Counted from the stretch's first letter, positions 13,860 through 22,972 are shown. The stretch: DNA of 64,000 bases from Leifsonia soli (GCF_013408745.1 NZ_JACCBJ010000001.1:1240001-1304000); one strand, 5' to 3'. Notes: generated from the sequence alone by a model not told the origin. Program-made: numbers and translations.

Positions 13860-14067
13860 AAACGGAGGAGTCCGCGGGCATCCGCCCTCGAATCCCCTCC
13901 CTTTCCCGCCGACACGCCGGCGAGGCGGCCGGAAGTCCTCCGTTTCTCCGCGACGCCCGCCCGTCGGCGCGGACGCGCGAAACGGAGGAGGTGACACGCG
14001 ACACGCCGAGGGGATGCACGAAACGGAGGAACCGGCGGACGCGCGCTCGGCGATGTCCTCCGATTCG
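13860..14067. repeat. Cluster of inverted GAAACGGAGGA repeats (REPIN-like)
   Basis: The 342-bp gap 13733-14074 holds no gene. It carries AAACGGAGGAG at 13860, TCCTCCGTTT at 13936, GAAACGGAGGAG at 13979, GAAACGGAGGAA at 14020 and an imperfect TCCTCCGATTC at 14056. Copies 13937-13946 and 13979-13988 are perfect 10-bp inverted arms (CCTCCGTTTC/GAAACGGAGG) around 32 nt; the last two copies form a second hairpin with one mismatch. The cluster lies downstream of the DsbA-like gene and upstream of the pyr promoter. Confidence 0.75.
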
Positions 14068-14074
14068 GACGCGG

Positions 14075-14830
14075 TCAGTGGTCGGCGAGGAACGCCGTGA
14101 ACGCCTTCTTGTCGGAGATGCCGCCGGGATACTGCTTCCCGTTCACGAGCACGGTCGGGGTGCCCTTGATGGTGTCGAGCACCTTCCGGCCGTCCACCTC
14201 GATCGGGCCCTTCTGCGAGTGCGCGGTGTTCGCCTGCGCCCACGCCTGGTACGGACCGCTGTCCGCGAGGCAGGAGGCGATGTCGCCGGCGCCGGCGTCG
14301 CTCGCGCGCTTGGCCAGCTGCTTGTCGGTGAGCCCGTCGGAGTTCTCCTCCGGCTGGTCCGTGAACAGCGCCTGGTAGAACGGCAGCACCGCGCGCTGGT
14401 CGCTCACGGCGACGCAGGTCAGCGCTGCGGCCGCCCTGGTCGAGTACCCCGTGCCGTTGGAGGCGGCGTCGAGGAACGTGAGCGGGTGCAGCCGGAGCGT
14501 GATCGAGCCGTCGTCGACAGCGTTCGCCAGGGTGGTGCCGTTCGCCTGCTCGAACGCGCCGCACACCGGGCACATCGCGTCGAACCAGATGTCGACCGTC
14601 TTCGCCCCGTCGCCCGCGGTGATGAAGCCGCCGTCGAAGTCCACCGCCCCGTCGGTCCCCGTCGGCGGCTTGTCGGTCGCCACCGGGACGTTGGATGCTC
14701 CCCCGAGCAGCGAGCACGCCGCGACCCCGGCGACCACGCCGACGGCCAGTGCGGCGGCCGCGGCCATCCGGACGATCCGGCGGCGCACACCCGTGCGCGC
14801 GCCGGCGATGCGATCTTCGGCAGTCCTCAT
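14075..14830 (-). CDS. DsbA-family thioredoxin-fold lipoprotein
   Basis: Probably a surface-anchored thiol oxidoreductase that forms or isomerises disulfides in exported proteins. The N-terminal arginine-rich segment and hydrophobic stretch (20-36) end in a lipobox (GVAAC, lipidated C39). The active-site CPVC is at 87-90 within a Thioredoxin_4/DsbA-like fold (VDIWFDAMCPVC), with a cis-proline loop GTPTVLVNGKQY near the C-terminus. 251 residues. It follows nusB by 14 nt on the same strand and is probably the last gene of that transcript. The family call is solid; the physiological substrate is unknown. Confidence 0.88.
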   Translation of the reverse strand: MRTAEDRIAGARTGVRRRIVRMAAAAALAVGVVAGVAACSLLGGASNVPVATDKPPTGTDGAVDFDGGFITAGDGAKTVDIWFDAMCPVCGAFEQANGTTLANAVDDGSITLRLHPLTFLDAASNGTGYSTRAAAALTCVAVSDQRAVLPFYQALFTDQPEENSDGLTDKQLAKRASDAGAGDIASCLADSGPYQAWAQANTAHSQKGPIEVDGRKVLDTIKGTPTVLVNGKQYPGGISDKKAFTAFLADH

Positions 14831-14844
14831 GCGGTCCTCGGTGT

Positions 14845-15258
14845 TCAGGCCCGGGTGTGGGCGATCTTGGCGAGCAGGCCGTTCACGAAGCCGGCCGAGT
14901 CGTCCGTCGACAGCACGGTGGCCGCCTCGACCGCCTCGGAGATCGCGACGCCCTCTGGCACCTCGTCGTTGAACAGCACCTCCCAGACGCCGATGCGCAG
15001 GATTGCGCGATCGACGGCGGGCATGCGGGCCAGGGTCCAGCCCTGGGCGTAGGTCTCGATCAGCTCGTCGATCTCGTCCTGGTGCTCGATGACGCCGTCG
15101 AGGATCTCGCGCGCGTAGAGCCAGGACGCCTCACGCGCCGGCTCGTTCGCGGCGCGCTCCGCCTCGGTGGCCAGCGCCTGCCGGAGCGGCGTCTGCCGCA
15201 GGTCCGCGCTGTAGAGCACGTCGAGCGCGCGTTTGCGCGCCTTGGTCCGAGCGCTCAT
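14845..15258 (-). CDS. nusB: Transcription antitermination factor NusB
   Basis: Partner of NusE/S10 in rRNA antitermination complexes. 137 residues, all-helical; begins SARTKARKRALDVLYSAD and ends with the conserved AVDRAILRIGVWEVLF and AISEAVEAATVLSTDDSAGFVNGLL, diagnostic for NusB. It starts directly after the efp stop (TGA then ATG, no gap), the standard efp-nusB pair of actinobacteria. Confidence 0.97.
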   Translation of the reverse strand: MSARTKARKRALDVLYSADLRQTPLRQALATEAERAANEPAREASWLYAREILDGVIEHQDEIDELIETYAQGWTLARMPAVDRAILRIGVWEVLFNDEVPEGVAISEAVEAATVLSTDDSAGFVNGLLAKIAHTRA

Positions 15259-15822
15259 TCAGTCGTTGACGCGGCCGAGGTAGTCGCCCGTGCGGGTGTC
15301 GACCTTGACCTTGGTGCCGGTCTCGAGGAACAGCGGGACCTGGATCTGGTAGCCGGTCTCGACCGTCGCGGGCTTGGTGCCGCCGGTGGAGCGGTCGCCC
15401 TGCAGGCCCGGCTCGGTGTAGGTGATCTCCAGCACGACGGAGGCGGGGAGCTCGACGTAGAGCGGGGAGCCCTCGTGCAGCGCGACGGTGACGTTCTGGT
15501 TCTCGAGCATGAAGTTGGCGGCCTCGCCGACGACCGGGCCCGGGATGGTGATCTGGTCGTAGTCCGACGTGTCCATGAACACGAAGTCGGCGCCGTCCTG
15601 GTAGAGGTACTGGTAGTCGCGGCGGTCGACGTTGGTGATGTCGATCTTGGCACCGGCGTTGTAGGTGCGGTCGACGGTCTTGCCGGTCGTGACGTTCTTC
15701 AGCTTGGTCCGGACGAACGCGCCGCCCTTGCCCGGCTTGACGTGCTGGAACTCGATCACGGTCCAGAGCTGTCCGTCGATGCTGAGGACGACGCCGTTCT
15801 TGATGTCAGCGGTAGAGGCCAA
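15259..15822 (-). CDS. efp: Translation elongation factor P
   Basis: Relieves ribosome stalling at polyproline stretches. 187 residues, three OB-like domains. The ribosome-facing loop reads [11 protein letters not shown] with K32 at the tip; the C-terminal domain ends [17 protein letters not shown]. Actinobacterial EF-P loops of this P-rich type are reported to act without the lysyl modification used in E. coli. A candidate -10 (TAGAAT, minus strand 15924-15919) lies in the 106-nt gap after aroQ, so efp-nusB may have their own promoter. Confidence 0.97.
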   Translation of the reverse strand: MASTADIKNGVVLSIDGQLWTVIEFQHVKPGKGGAFVRTKLKNVTTGKTVDRTYNAGAKIDITNVDRRDYQYLYQDGADFVFMDTSDYDQITIPGPVVGEAANFMLENQNVTVALHEGSPLYVELPASVVLEITYTEPGLQGDRSTGGTKPATVETGYQIQVPLFLETGTKVKVDTRTGDYLGRVND

Positions 15823-15928
15823 GGGGATGTTTCCGTTCGCTCGGTGTGAAGATTCGGGTGGTGCCGCGCTTCGCTCCGGAGGCGGCCCACAGTCGGCCGC
15901 GCACAGCGGCCCCCAGAGATTCTAGACG

Positions 15929-16366
15929 TCAGCGGGCGTTTCGGCGAATGAAGGCGAGCGCCAGCCGGTACGACTCGAACCCGAACCCGGCGATGACGCC
16001 CGTGGCCACGGCGGTGAGGACGCTGGTGTGCCGGAACTCCTCGCGGGCGTGCGGATTCGACAGGTGCACCTCGACCACGGTGCCTCCGGCGGCCGTCACG
16101 AGGGACACCGCGTCCCGCACGGCGTACGAGTAGTGCGTCCACGCGCCGGCGTTCAGGATGACGGGAGCGCCCGTGTCCGCCGCCTCGTGCAGCCAGCGCA
16201 GCAGCTCGCCCTCGTCGTCGGTCTGGCGCAGGTCGATCGTGTCGTCGCCGGCGTCCTCCACGAGGACGGCGCGCAGGTCGTCGAGGGTGCCGGAGCCGTA
16301 GACGTCGGGCTCGCGGGTGCCCAGGCGGCCGAGATTGGGTCCGTTCAGGACGAGGATGCTCGTCAC
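15929..16366 (-). CDS. aroQ: 3-dehydroquinate dehydratase, type II
   Basis: Third step of the shikimate pathway, removing water from 3-dehydroquinate. The 145-residue length and motifs are typical of type II enzymes: LNGPNLGRLGTREPDVYG (8-25, catalytic tyrosine in the flexible lid), ILNAGAWTHYSYAVRDA, and VHLSNPHAREEFRHTSV with the catalytic histidine. It starts one base after the upstream small gene ends, and lies in a run with aroB, aroK, aroC and aroE. Confidence 0.97.
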   Translation of the reverse strand: MTSILVLNGPNLGRLGTREPDVYGSGTLDDLRAVLVEDAGDDTIDLRQTDDEGELLRWLHEAADTGAPVILNAGAWTHYSYAVRDAVSLVTAAGGTVVEVHLSNPHAREEFRHTSVLTAVATGVIAGFGFESYRLALAFIRRNAR

Positions 16367-16367
16367 G

Positions 16368-16751
16368 TCACTCCTCTCCGTCCTTCAGCGGGCGCACGCG
16401 CACGGCCGACCAGGTGTCGTCCACCGCGATGTTGCTGACACCGCGCCAGCCGTAGGCACGGGCTTCGCCCGCGACGACGTCACGGTTGACGTCGGCACGG
16501 CCGCCCTTCGGGTACACCACCCAGACCGCTCGTGCCCCCGCGGCGACCGGCAGCTGTTCTGCATAGCGCGCCAGCAGCTCGTCGCGGGTCCGGATCACCG
16601 TCGCGACGATCGCGGCCGACGCCACCGGCGCCTCCGTCGCGCCGTCGGGCAGGGCACCGAGCAGGGCACGGTCGTCGTCGCCGGAGACCACCAGGGCGAT
16701 CCCGTCGCCGGGCTTGGCCTGGAATCTCTGCAGCACGGTCTTCTCGCTCAC
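16368..16751 (-). CDS. Small DUF3052-like protein of unknown function in the aro operon
   Basis: 127 residues, soluble. The layout resembles the DUF3052 family of actinobacteria: an N-terminal strand (GDGIALVVSGDDD), a variable middle, then ARAVWVVYPKGGRADVNRD and a C-terminal WSAVRVRPL segment. This is judged by pattern, not proven. It overlaps the aroB stop by ATGA and ends one base before aroQ, so it is coupled to the shikimate genes. No catalytic motif is visible. Confidence 0.75.
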   Translation of the reverse strand: MSEKTVLQRFQAKPGDGIALVVSGDDDRALLGALPDGATEAPVASAAIVATVIRTRDELLARYAEQLPVAAGARAVWVVYPKGGRADVNRDVVAGEARAYGWRGVSNIAVDDTWSAVRVRPLKDGEE

Positions 16752-17827
16752 GAGCCCACCTCCTGGTATGCGGCGAACAGCAGGCTCTGGTCCGGCCCGG
16801 CCAGCACGGTGGGCCGGGCGACGTCGTCGAGCACGATGAACCGCAGCATACTGCCCCGCGCCTTCTTGTCACGCTGCATCGAGGCGAGGAGGGTCTGCCA
16901 GCGGCCCAGTGGATACGACACCGGCAGGGTCAGCGACTCGAGGATGCGCCGGTGCCGGTCGACGGCCTCGTCGCTCAGCCGCCCGCTCAGCCGCGCCAGC
17001 TCCGCGGCGAACACCATCCCGACGGAGACGGCAGCGCCGTGACGCCACTGGTACCGCTCGGCGTGCTCGATCGCGTGTCCGAGCGTGTGGCCGTAGTTGA
17101 GGATCTCGCGCAGGCCCTGCTCGGTGAAGTCCTCCCCCACGACGCGCGCCTTGATGCCGATGGACAGCTCCACCAGCCGGCGCAGCTCCGGCGTCTCCGG
17201 GTCGGTCGCCCGGTCGACGTCCGCCTCGATGATGTCGAGGATCTCCGGCTCGGCGATGAAGCCGTACTTCACGACCTCCGCGAACCCGGCGAGGATCTCG
17301 TTCTTCGGCAGCGACGTGAGGGTGTCGAGGTCGCAGATCACGGCGTCCGGTGCGTAGAAGGCGCCGACGAGGTTCTTGCCCTCCGCGGTGTTGATGCCGG
17401 TCTTGCCGCCGACCGCCGCATCCACCATGCCGAGCAGCGTCGTCGGCACCTGGATCAGCTTGACGCCGCGCAGCCAGGTCGCGGCGACGAAGCCGGCCAG
17501 GTCGGTCACGGCGCCGCCTCCGAACCCGATCACAGCGTCCGACCGCGTGAAGTCGGCCTGCCCCATGATCCCCCACAGGAACGACGCGACCTCGACGCGC
17601 TTGGCGGCCTCCGCATCCGGGACCTCGGCGAGAAGCACCTCGTAGCGGTCGACGAGGGACTCGCGCAGTTCGGCCGCAGCGGCGCCGAGGGTCGGCGGGT
17701 GCACGACGAGCACCTTGGCGACCGCGTTCCCGAGGTGCGGTGCGAGCTCCAGCCGGAGCCCGCGGCCCACGATCACCGGGTACGGGTGCGCACCGGGGAC
17801 CAGGATCTCGGTGGGGGCGTCGGTCAT
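16748..17827 (-). CDS. aroB: 3-dehydroquinate synthase
   Basis: Converts DAHP to 3-dehydroquinate using NAD and a divalent metal. 359 residues from ATG 17827 (ATGA overlap with aroK); an in-frame ATG 10 codons further up lacks support and precedes the conserved region. Motifs: AVIGFGGGAVTDLAGFVAA (dinucleotide site), QVPTTLLGMVDAAVGGKTGIN, GFAEVVKYG, and metal-binding histidines in NYGHTLGHAIEH. The stop overlaps the following small gene by 4 nt. Confidence 0.97.
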   Translation of the reverse strand: MTDAPTEILVPGAHPYPVIVGRGLRLELAPHLGNAVAKVLVVHPPTLGAAAAELRESLVDRYEVLLAEVPDAEAAKRVEVASFLWGIMGQADFTRSDAVIGFGGGAVTDLAGFVAATWLRGVKLIQVPTTLLGMVDAAVGGKTGINTAEGKNLVGAFYAPDAVICDLDTLTSLPKNEILAGFAEVVKYGFIAEPEILDIIEADVDRATDPETPELRRLVELSIGIKARVVGEDFTEQGLREILNYGHTLGHAIEHAERYQWRHGAAVSVGMVFAAELARLSGRLSDEAVDRHRRILESLTLPVSYPLGRWQTLLASMQRDKKARGSMLRFIVLDDVARPTVLAGPDQSLLFAAYQEVGS

Positions 17828-18342
17828 GCGTGTCCTTCCTTCTGCGACTCGACCCACGCCGCGATCTCCTCGACGATGGTGTCGATGGGACGCGACGAGG
17901 TGTCGGCCGTGTAGTCGGCGAGCGAGTGGTAGAGGTCGCTCCGGGCCGCGACGAGGCGCTTCCAGGACTCGAGGTCGGTGACGAGCGGCCGTTTGGCGTT
18001 GTCGATGCGGCGGGCGATCGCCTCCGGCCGCACCGTCAGCAGCACGACGCGGGTCTCGGCGAGGTCGGCCTGGGTCGCCGGGTCGAGCACGGCTCCCCCG
18101 CCGAGCGACACGACGCCGGGCTCGCGCACCGCCTCGGCGACCGCCGCGCGCTCGAGCTGCCGGAAGTACGGCTCGCCGTGCTCGGCGAACAGAGCCGGGA
18201 TGGGGCCGTGCTGCGCGACGACGACGGCGTCGGTATCGACGAACGGCAGGTGCAGTCGGCGCGCCAGGCGCTTGCCGACCCGCGTCTTGCCGGCCGCGGG
18301 CGGACCGATCAGGACGACGGGCGTCGAGAGCTCGGACGACAC
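17824..18342 (-). CDS. aroK: Shikimate kinase
   Basis: Phosphorylates shikimate with ATP. 172 residues from the GTG at 18342, 4 nt after the aroC stop; the frame continues upstream inside aroC but that part is out-of-frame aroC sequence. Walker A GPPAAGKTRVG lies near residue 12, followed by PFVDTDAVV (magnesium/shikimate binding), VSLGGGAVLDP and the lid RRIDNAKRPLV. Overlaps aroB by ATGA. Confidence 0.96.
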   Translation of the reverse strand: MSSELSTPVVLIGPPAAGKTRVGKRLARRLHLPFVDTDAVVVAQHGPIPALFAEHGEPYFRQLERAAVAEAVREPGVVSLGGGAVLDPATQADLAETRVVLLTVRPEAIARRIDNAKRPLVTDLESWKRLVAARSDLYHSLADYTADTSSRPIDTIVEEIAAWVESQKEGHA

Positions 18343-18346
18343 GGCG

Positions 18347-19555
18347 TCAGGCGTAGGGTGCGCTGACGCGCTCGGTCGCGAGGTTCTCCGGGATGCTGGC
18401 CAGGTACGCGTGGAGGTTGCGGGCCGTCTCGCCGATCGAGTCGCCGCCGAACTTCTCCAGCACGGCGTTCGCGAGCACGAGCGCGACCATGGCCTCGGCG
18501 ACCACCCCGGCGGCGGGAACCGCGCAGACGTCGGAGCGCTGGTGGTGCGCCGGCGCGGCCTCGCTCGTGGCCACATCCACGGTGCGCAGCGCGTGCGGGA
18601 CGGTCGCGATCGGCTTCATCCCCGCGCGGACGCGCAGGACGCCGCCGGTGCTCATGCCGCCCTCGGTTCCGCCGGCCTTGTCGCTGGTGCGCGCGATCGC
18701 GCCGTCGCCCGCGACGAGCTCGTCGTGGGCCTCGGAGCCGCGGCGCGTGGTCGTGAGGAACCCGTCCCCGATCTCGACGCCCTTGATCGCCTGGATGCCC
18801 ATCAGAGCGGCGGCGAGCTGCGCGTCCAGCTTGCGGTCCCAGTGGACGTGCGAGCCGAGCCCCGGCGGGACGCCGTACGCGAGCACCTCGACGACGCCGC
18901 CGAGGGTGTCGCCGTCCTTGTGCGCCGCATCCACCTCGGCGACCATCCGCTCGGAGGTGGCCGGGTCGAAGCAGCGCAGCGGGTCGGCGTCGAGCGTGTC
19001 GACGTCCGACGGGCGGGGCAGCGGCGCGCCTTCCGGCACCCGGACGGGGCCGATGGAGAGGGTGTGGCTCACGAGCGTGATGCCCAGCTCGTTGAGGAAC
19101 GAGCGGGCGACCGCTCCCAGCGAGACGCGGGCGGCGGTCTCCCGGGCGCTCGCGCGCTCAAGGATCGGGCGCGCCTCGTCGAAGCCGTACTTCTGCATGC
19201 CGACGAGATCGGCGTGGCCGGGGCGCGGGCGGGTCAGCGCCGCGCCGCGACCGGACTTCAGCACCTCCGGGTCGACCGGCTCCGGGCTCATCACGTCGAC
19301 CCACTTCGGCCACTCGGTGTTGCCGATGCGCAGGGCGATCGGGCTGCCCAGGCTGAGGCCGTGACGGACGCCGCCGGAGACCGCCAGCGCGTCCTGCTCG
19401 AACTTCATGCGCGCGCCGCGGCCGTACCCGAGCTTGCGGCGTGCCAGATCGGCACGGATCGCGTCGAGCGAGACCGGGACCCCGGCGGGAAGACCCTCCA
19501 GGACGGCGATGAGTTCGGGACCGTGGGATTCCCCGGCCGTGAGCCAACGAAGCAT
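18347..19555 (-). CDS. aroC: Chorismate synthase
   Basis: Makes chorismate from EPSP using reduced FMN. 402 residues. Conserved segments: [20 protein letters not shown] at the N-terminus (histidine general acid), [37 protein letters not shown], and [11 protein letters not shown] in the flavin site. It lies 39 nt after aroE and 4 nt before aroK. aroA and the DAHP synthase are not in this window. Confidence 0.98.
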   Translation of the reverse strand: MLRWLTAGESHGPELIAVLEGLPAGVPVSLDAIRADLARRKLGYGRGARMKFEQDALAVSGGVRHGLSLGSPIALRIGNTEWPKWVDVMSPEPVDPEVLKSGRGAALTRPRPGHADLVGMQKYGFDEARPILERASARETAARVSLGAVARSFLNELGITLVSHTLSIGPVRVPEGAPLPRPSDVDTLDADPLRCFDPATSERMVAEVDAAHKDGDTLGGVVEVLAYGVPPGLGSHVHWDRKLDAQLAAALMGIQAIKGVEIGDGFLTTTRRGSEAHDELVAGDGAIARTSDKAGGTEGGMSTGGVLRVRAGMKPIATVPHALRTVDVATSEAAPAHHQRSDVCAVPAAGVVAEAMVALVLANAVLEKFGGDSIGETARNLHAYLASIPENLATERVSAPYA

Positions 19556-19594
19556 GCTTCGATTCTGGCACAGCGCAGTGGTGCGACCGCGCGC

Positions 19595-20857
19595 TCAGTG
19601 CTCCAGCGGGGAGCCCTGCTCGTCGATGCCGACGGCGTCCAGCATGGCCGAGAGCACGGCCTCCTCGTCCTCCAGCGGCTGCAGCGGATCGCCCGAGACG
19701 AACACGCGCACCTGCAGAAGGGCCTGGTGCGCGAGCATGGCGAGGCCGGACACGACCCGGCCGCCCACCGCCTCCCACTGACGGGCCAGCGGCGTCGGCC
19801 ACGGCTCGTACGCGACGTCGAACAGCACGGACCGGCGCCGGGTGGAGTCGGTGTAGACCGCCTCGGTGGTGGTTCCGCCCGGCAGGGTGCTGATCACGAG
19901 GTCTGGCACGTCGAGCGAGCGGTCCGCCTGCGCGAACGGTCGGATGCGGACACGGAGGCCGAGCTCGTTCGCGAGCGGTTCGATCCACGCGCTGCGCTCG
20001 AGGTCGCGCACGTGCGCGTCCACCCTGTCCGCACCGAGCTCGGCCGCGGCGACGAGCGCGGACGCCGCCGTGGCTCCCCCGCCCAGGATGTGCACATAGT
20101 GCGCCTGCTCGAGTCCCGCCGCCTGCAGGGCGCGGACGATGCCGGCGACGTCGGTGTTGAAGCCGCGGACGGCCTCGCCGTCGAGGAGCACGGTGTTCGC
20201 GCCGCCGGTCTGCTCCGCGATGCGGTCGGTCTCCGTCAGAATCGGGAGCACGGCCTTCTTCAACGGCATCGTGAGCGAGAGTCCGCGCCACTCCGGGCCG
20301 AGGTTCGCGATGAACTCCGGCAGGGCGTCCTCCGTGACGTCGACGGCCTCGTAGGACCAGTCCAGCCCGAGCGCATCGTACGCGGCCCGGTGGAGTTGCG
20401 GCGACCGGGAGTGGCCGATCGGCGAGCCGAGCACCGCGAGCCGGCGGCTGGGTGCCTTCGGGGTGCGGGGCTTGGATGCCGTCGGCTTCGAGCCGGACTT
20501 CGCCGCAGCTTTCGCAGGGGCCTTCGCCGGAGCCTTCGCGGGGGCCTTCTCGGGCTCGGGCGCGGGGTCGGGGTGTGCCTCGCCCGCCGGCACCGCTTCC
20601 GGCGCCTCCGGCGCGTCGTGCGGAGCCTCCCGCTCGACGGCATCCTCCGCCTCCTCGACCGCCGACTCCTCGGCCTCGCGCTCGCGCTCCGCCTCCACGA
20701 GTGCGGCGATCGACGCCTCCGCCGACGCCTCCGACACGCCGTCCTCGACGGCGGCCCGCTCATCGGCGTCGGACGGCGACTCGTCGACCGCGTCGTCCTC
20801 GAGCACCGCGGGCTCCGCCACGTCCTCGTCGCGCCGCTGCTTGCTCGTGTCATCCAT
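19595..20857 (-). CDS. aroE: Shikimate dehydrogenase with long acidic/AKAP N-terminal extension
   Basis: NADPH-dependent reduction of 3-dehydroshikimate. The catalytic part is residues 139-420: LAVLGSPIGHSRSPQLHRAAY (140-160), TMPLKK with catalytic K200, GFNTDVAG, and the nucleotide-binding ILGGGATAASAL. Ahead of it are about 138 residues that are strongly acidic (1-80), then proline/alanine-rich, then four APAK-type units (105-119), absent from standard 270-285-residue AroE. The ATG at 20857 overlaps the mltG stop (ATGGATGA), a coupling arrangement that supports the long form. An internal GTG (V142) has no ribosome site. The tail could be a spacer or a nucleic-acid/partner-binding region; this is unknown. 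Confidence 0.92.
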   Translation of the reverse strand: MDDTSKQRRDEDVAEPAVLEDDAVDESPSDADERAAVEDGVSEASAEASIAALVEAEREREAEESAVEEAEDAVEREAPHDAPEAPEAVPAGEAHPDPAPEPEKAPAKAPAKAPAKAAAKSGSKPTASKPRTPKAPSRRLAVLGSPIGHSRSPQLHRAAYDALGLDWSYEAVDVTEDALPEFIANLGPEWRGLSLTMPLKKAVLPILTETDRIAEQTGGANTVLLDGEAVRGFNTDVAGIVRALQAAGLEQAHYVHILGGGATAASALVAAAELGADRVDAHVRDLERSAWIEPLANELGLRVRIRPFAQADRSLDVPDLVISTLPGGTTTEAVYTDSTRRRSVLFDVAYEPWPTPLARQWEAVGGRVVSGLAMLAHQALLQVRVFVSGDPLQPLEDEEAVLSAMLDAVGIDEQGSPLEH

Positions 20858-22502
20858 AGCCGGGGTTGTCCTTCATCCACTGCTGCCATTTCTCCACAGC
20901 GGCATCGTGTTCCGCCTGCGTTGTGGAGAAGATCGTCTCTCCGGTCTGGAGGTTCCAGGTCACGAAGTACATCCAGGTGCCGTCCGCGGGATGCTGCACC
21001 GCGTTGATCGCCAGGTCGCCGGGGTTCGAGATCGGTCCGACCGGCAGGCCCGAGTGCACGTACGTGTTGTACGGGTTCGCGGCGTCCTCGCGTTCTGCGT
21101 CGGTCGTCTCCACCCGGTCGGTGTGACCGGTGCCGTACGCGACCGTCGCGTCCGACTGGAGGTCCCAGCCCTGCGCCAGGCGGTTCAGGAAGACGCGGGC
21201 CACCTTCGGGTAGTCGTCCTTCAGCCCCGCCTCCCGCTGCACGATCGACGCGAGCACGATGGTGTTCCACCGGTTCTGCGGGGCGACGCCGGCCTCGTCG
21301 AGCGCCTGGAACATCCGGTCGACCATCGTCTTGATCGCCTGCTGCGCCGTGGTCCCCGGGGCGAAGGTGTACGTCGCAGGGAACAGGAAGCCCTCGAGCG
21401 ACTTCGCCTCCGGCGGGAGGCCGTACGCCGCGGGGTTCGCCGCGGCGGTCTGGAGGTCGGCGAGCGGGATCTTCGCCGCGTCCGACACCGTCTGCAGGAT
21501 GTCCTTCTCGGCCGTCCCCTCCGGGATGACCGCCGTGTTCTCCACGCGCGACGCCGGGTCCTTCAGGGCGGCCAGCGCGGCGGCCGCGCTCATCTGCTTC
21601 GCCAGCTTGAACACGCCGGGCTGGAACTCCACATCCGGCTTCTGGCGCAGCAGCAGCGAATAGAACGCGTCATACGTCTTGACCACGCCGGCCTTCGCGA
21701 GGTTCTCGGAGATCGTGGAGCCGTCGTCGCCGGATGCGATGGTGAACATCACCTCGCCCGTCCCGTTGCCCTTGTAGTCGTTCTCGGGCGGGAAGAGCGC
21801 GTTCTGCACCTTGGCGATCTGCGGCTGGAAGATGGCGTACGCTGCGCCGGCCATGCCGCCCAGGATCCCCAGCACGACGATCGTCACGATCAGCCGCTTG
21901 ACCCAGCGGCGCTTCTTCGGCGGCTCGTCGTGGGACAGGTAGTTCTGCTGACGCCAGACCAGCGGATGCGCGTCGTCCACGGTCTCGTCCTCGGTATCCT
22001 CCAGCACGCCGAACACAGTACGCGCAGGGTGGTCGTGGGGCGACGGCGCGTGATCGTCCGCTCCGTGCCGCGCGGCGACGGCGACCGTCTCCGGCTCCTC
22101 GACGTGGGTGATCGGTCCGGTGATCACGGCGTCGAAGTCGAGACCCGCGAGGGCCGCACGATCGGCCGAGGTCTCCTGGGCCGGAGTGGGCGACGAGATC
22201 GGCGTGCTGTCGTCGAACATCGACCAGGGCGTCGCGGACGGCGACTGCGCGGCCGAGACCGGGGCGGTGCCGGGTGCGGGCGGTTCCTGAGGTTCCTGCT
22301 GCTCCCGCTGCTCCCGCTGCTCGTGCGAGTCCGGCGCCCCCTCGGCCCTGCGCTCCTGCGCCTCACGGGCGGCCCGCGCCTCGCGGCGCGTCATCGGCGG
22401 ACGCTCGCCGCTGTCCGTCGCCGGCGTCTGCGGCGGCGACGGCGGCCGGTTCACGGCCGGGAAGGCGGGCGGCTCCGGCCGCTCGGGGGGGTTCTGAGCC
22501 AA
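20850..22502 (-). CDS. mltG: Endolytic transglycosylase MltG (YceG-like)
   Basis: Membrane-anchored peptidoglycan lyase that ends nascent glycan strands. 550 residues. A roughly 200-residue cytoplasmic, proline- and glutamine-rich region comes first (EQREQREQQEPQEPP near 61-75), then basic KKRRWVKR and one membrane helix (203-224). The extracytoplasmic YceG domain (about 240-550) has the catalytic glutamate in QREAG (E424) and SDATVAYGTG, with NPYNTYVHSGLPVGPISNPG. It overlaps aroE and starts 2 nt after ruvX, the usual alaS-ruvX-mltG-aroE order. The long N-terminus is common in actinobacteria but this one is especially low-complexity. Confidence 0.94.
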   Translation of the reverse strand: MAQNPPERPEPPAFPAVNRPPSPPQTPATDSGERPPMTRREARAAREAQERRAEGAPDSHEQREQREQQEPQEPPAPGTAPVSAAQSPSATPWSMFDDSTPISSPTPAQETSADRAALAGLDFDAVITGPITHVEEPETVAVAARHGADDHAPSPHDHPARTVFGVLEDTEDETVDDAHPLVWRQQNYLSHDEPPKKRRWVKRLIVTIVVLGILGGMAGAAYAIFQPQIAKVQNALFPPENDYKGNGTGEVMFTIASGDDGSTISENLAKAGVVKTYDAFYSLLLRQKPDVEFQPGVFKLAKQMSAAAALAALKDPASRVENTAVIPEGTAEKDILQTVSDAAKIPLADLQTAAANPAAYGLPPEAKSLEGFLFPATYTFAPGTTAQQAIKTMVDRMFQALDEAGVAPQNRWNTIVLASIVQREAGLKDDYPKVARVFLNRLAQGWDLQSDATVAYGTGHTDRVETTDAEREDAANPYNTYVHSGLPVGPISNPGDLAINAVQHPADGTWMYFVTWNLQTGETIFSTTQAEHDAAVEKWQQWMKDNPGYG

Positions 22503-22504
22503 AA

Positions 22505-22972
22505 CTAGTGTCCAATGCTCGATTCGACGGGGTCACCCGGCGGACGGCCGGTGGCCCGCTCCGCGTCGAGGGCGTGCTGCAAAATTATCGTGGCAGCGAC
22601 CTGATCCACCACCGGACGCGCCTTCTTCGCATTTCTGCCCGACGCCCGGAGCGCCGAGGCCGCCGACACGGTCGACAGGCGCTCGTCGACCAGCCGCACC
22701 GGGATCCCGACCTCCACTGCCAGGGCCTCGGCGAAACCGATCGCGTCCGCCGTGGATGCGGTATGCGCGCCCGAGAGCGCCAACGGCAGACCGACGATAA
22801 CCTCGAAGGCTCCGAGTTCGCCGACGATCTCGGCGATCCGCCGCCGATCCGCAGCATCCTCTGAGCGAGGAACCGTCTCCACCGGGGTGGCCAGCATCCC
22901 GTGGAGGTCGGACCGGCTCACGCCGATCCTGACCTTGCCGACGTCGATGCCGATCCGCACCCCGCTGCGCAC
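22505..22972 (-). CDS. ruvX: Holliday-junction resolvase-like protein RuvX (YqgF)
   Basis: RNase H-fold protein linked to 16S rRNA maturation and proposed as a Holliday junction resolvase. 155 residues. IGIDVGKVRIGVSRSD carries the first acidic residue, VGLPLALSG the middle strand, VRLVDERLSTVSA the second acid and PVVDQVAATIILQHAL the last. It begins with GTG 6 nt after alaS and ends 2 nt before mltG. Confidence 0.94.
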   Translation of the reverse strand: MRSGVRIGIDVGKVRIGVSRSDLHGMLATPVETVPRSEDAADRRRIAEIVGELGAFEVIVGLPLALSGAHTASTADAIGFAEALAVEVGIPVRLVDERLSTVSAASALRASGRNAKKARPVVDQVAATIILQHALDAERATGRPPGDPVESSIGH

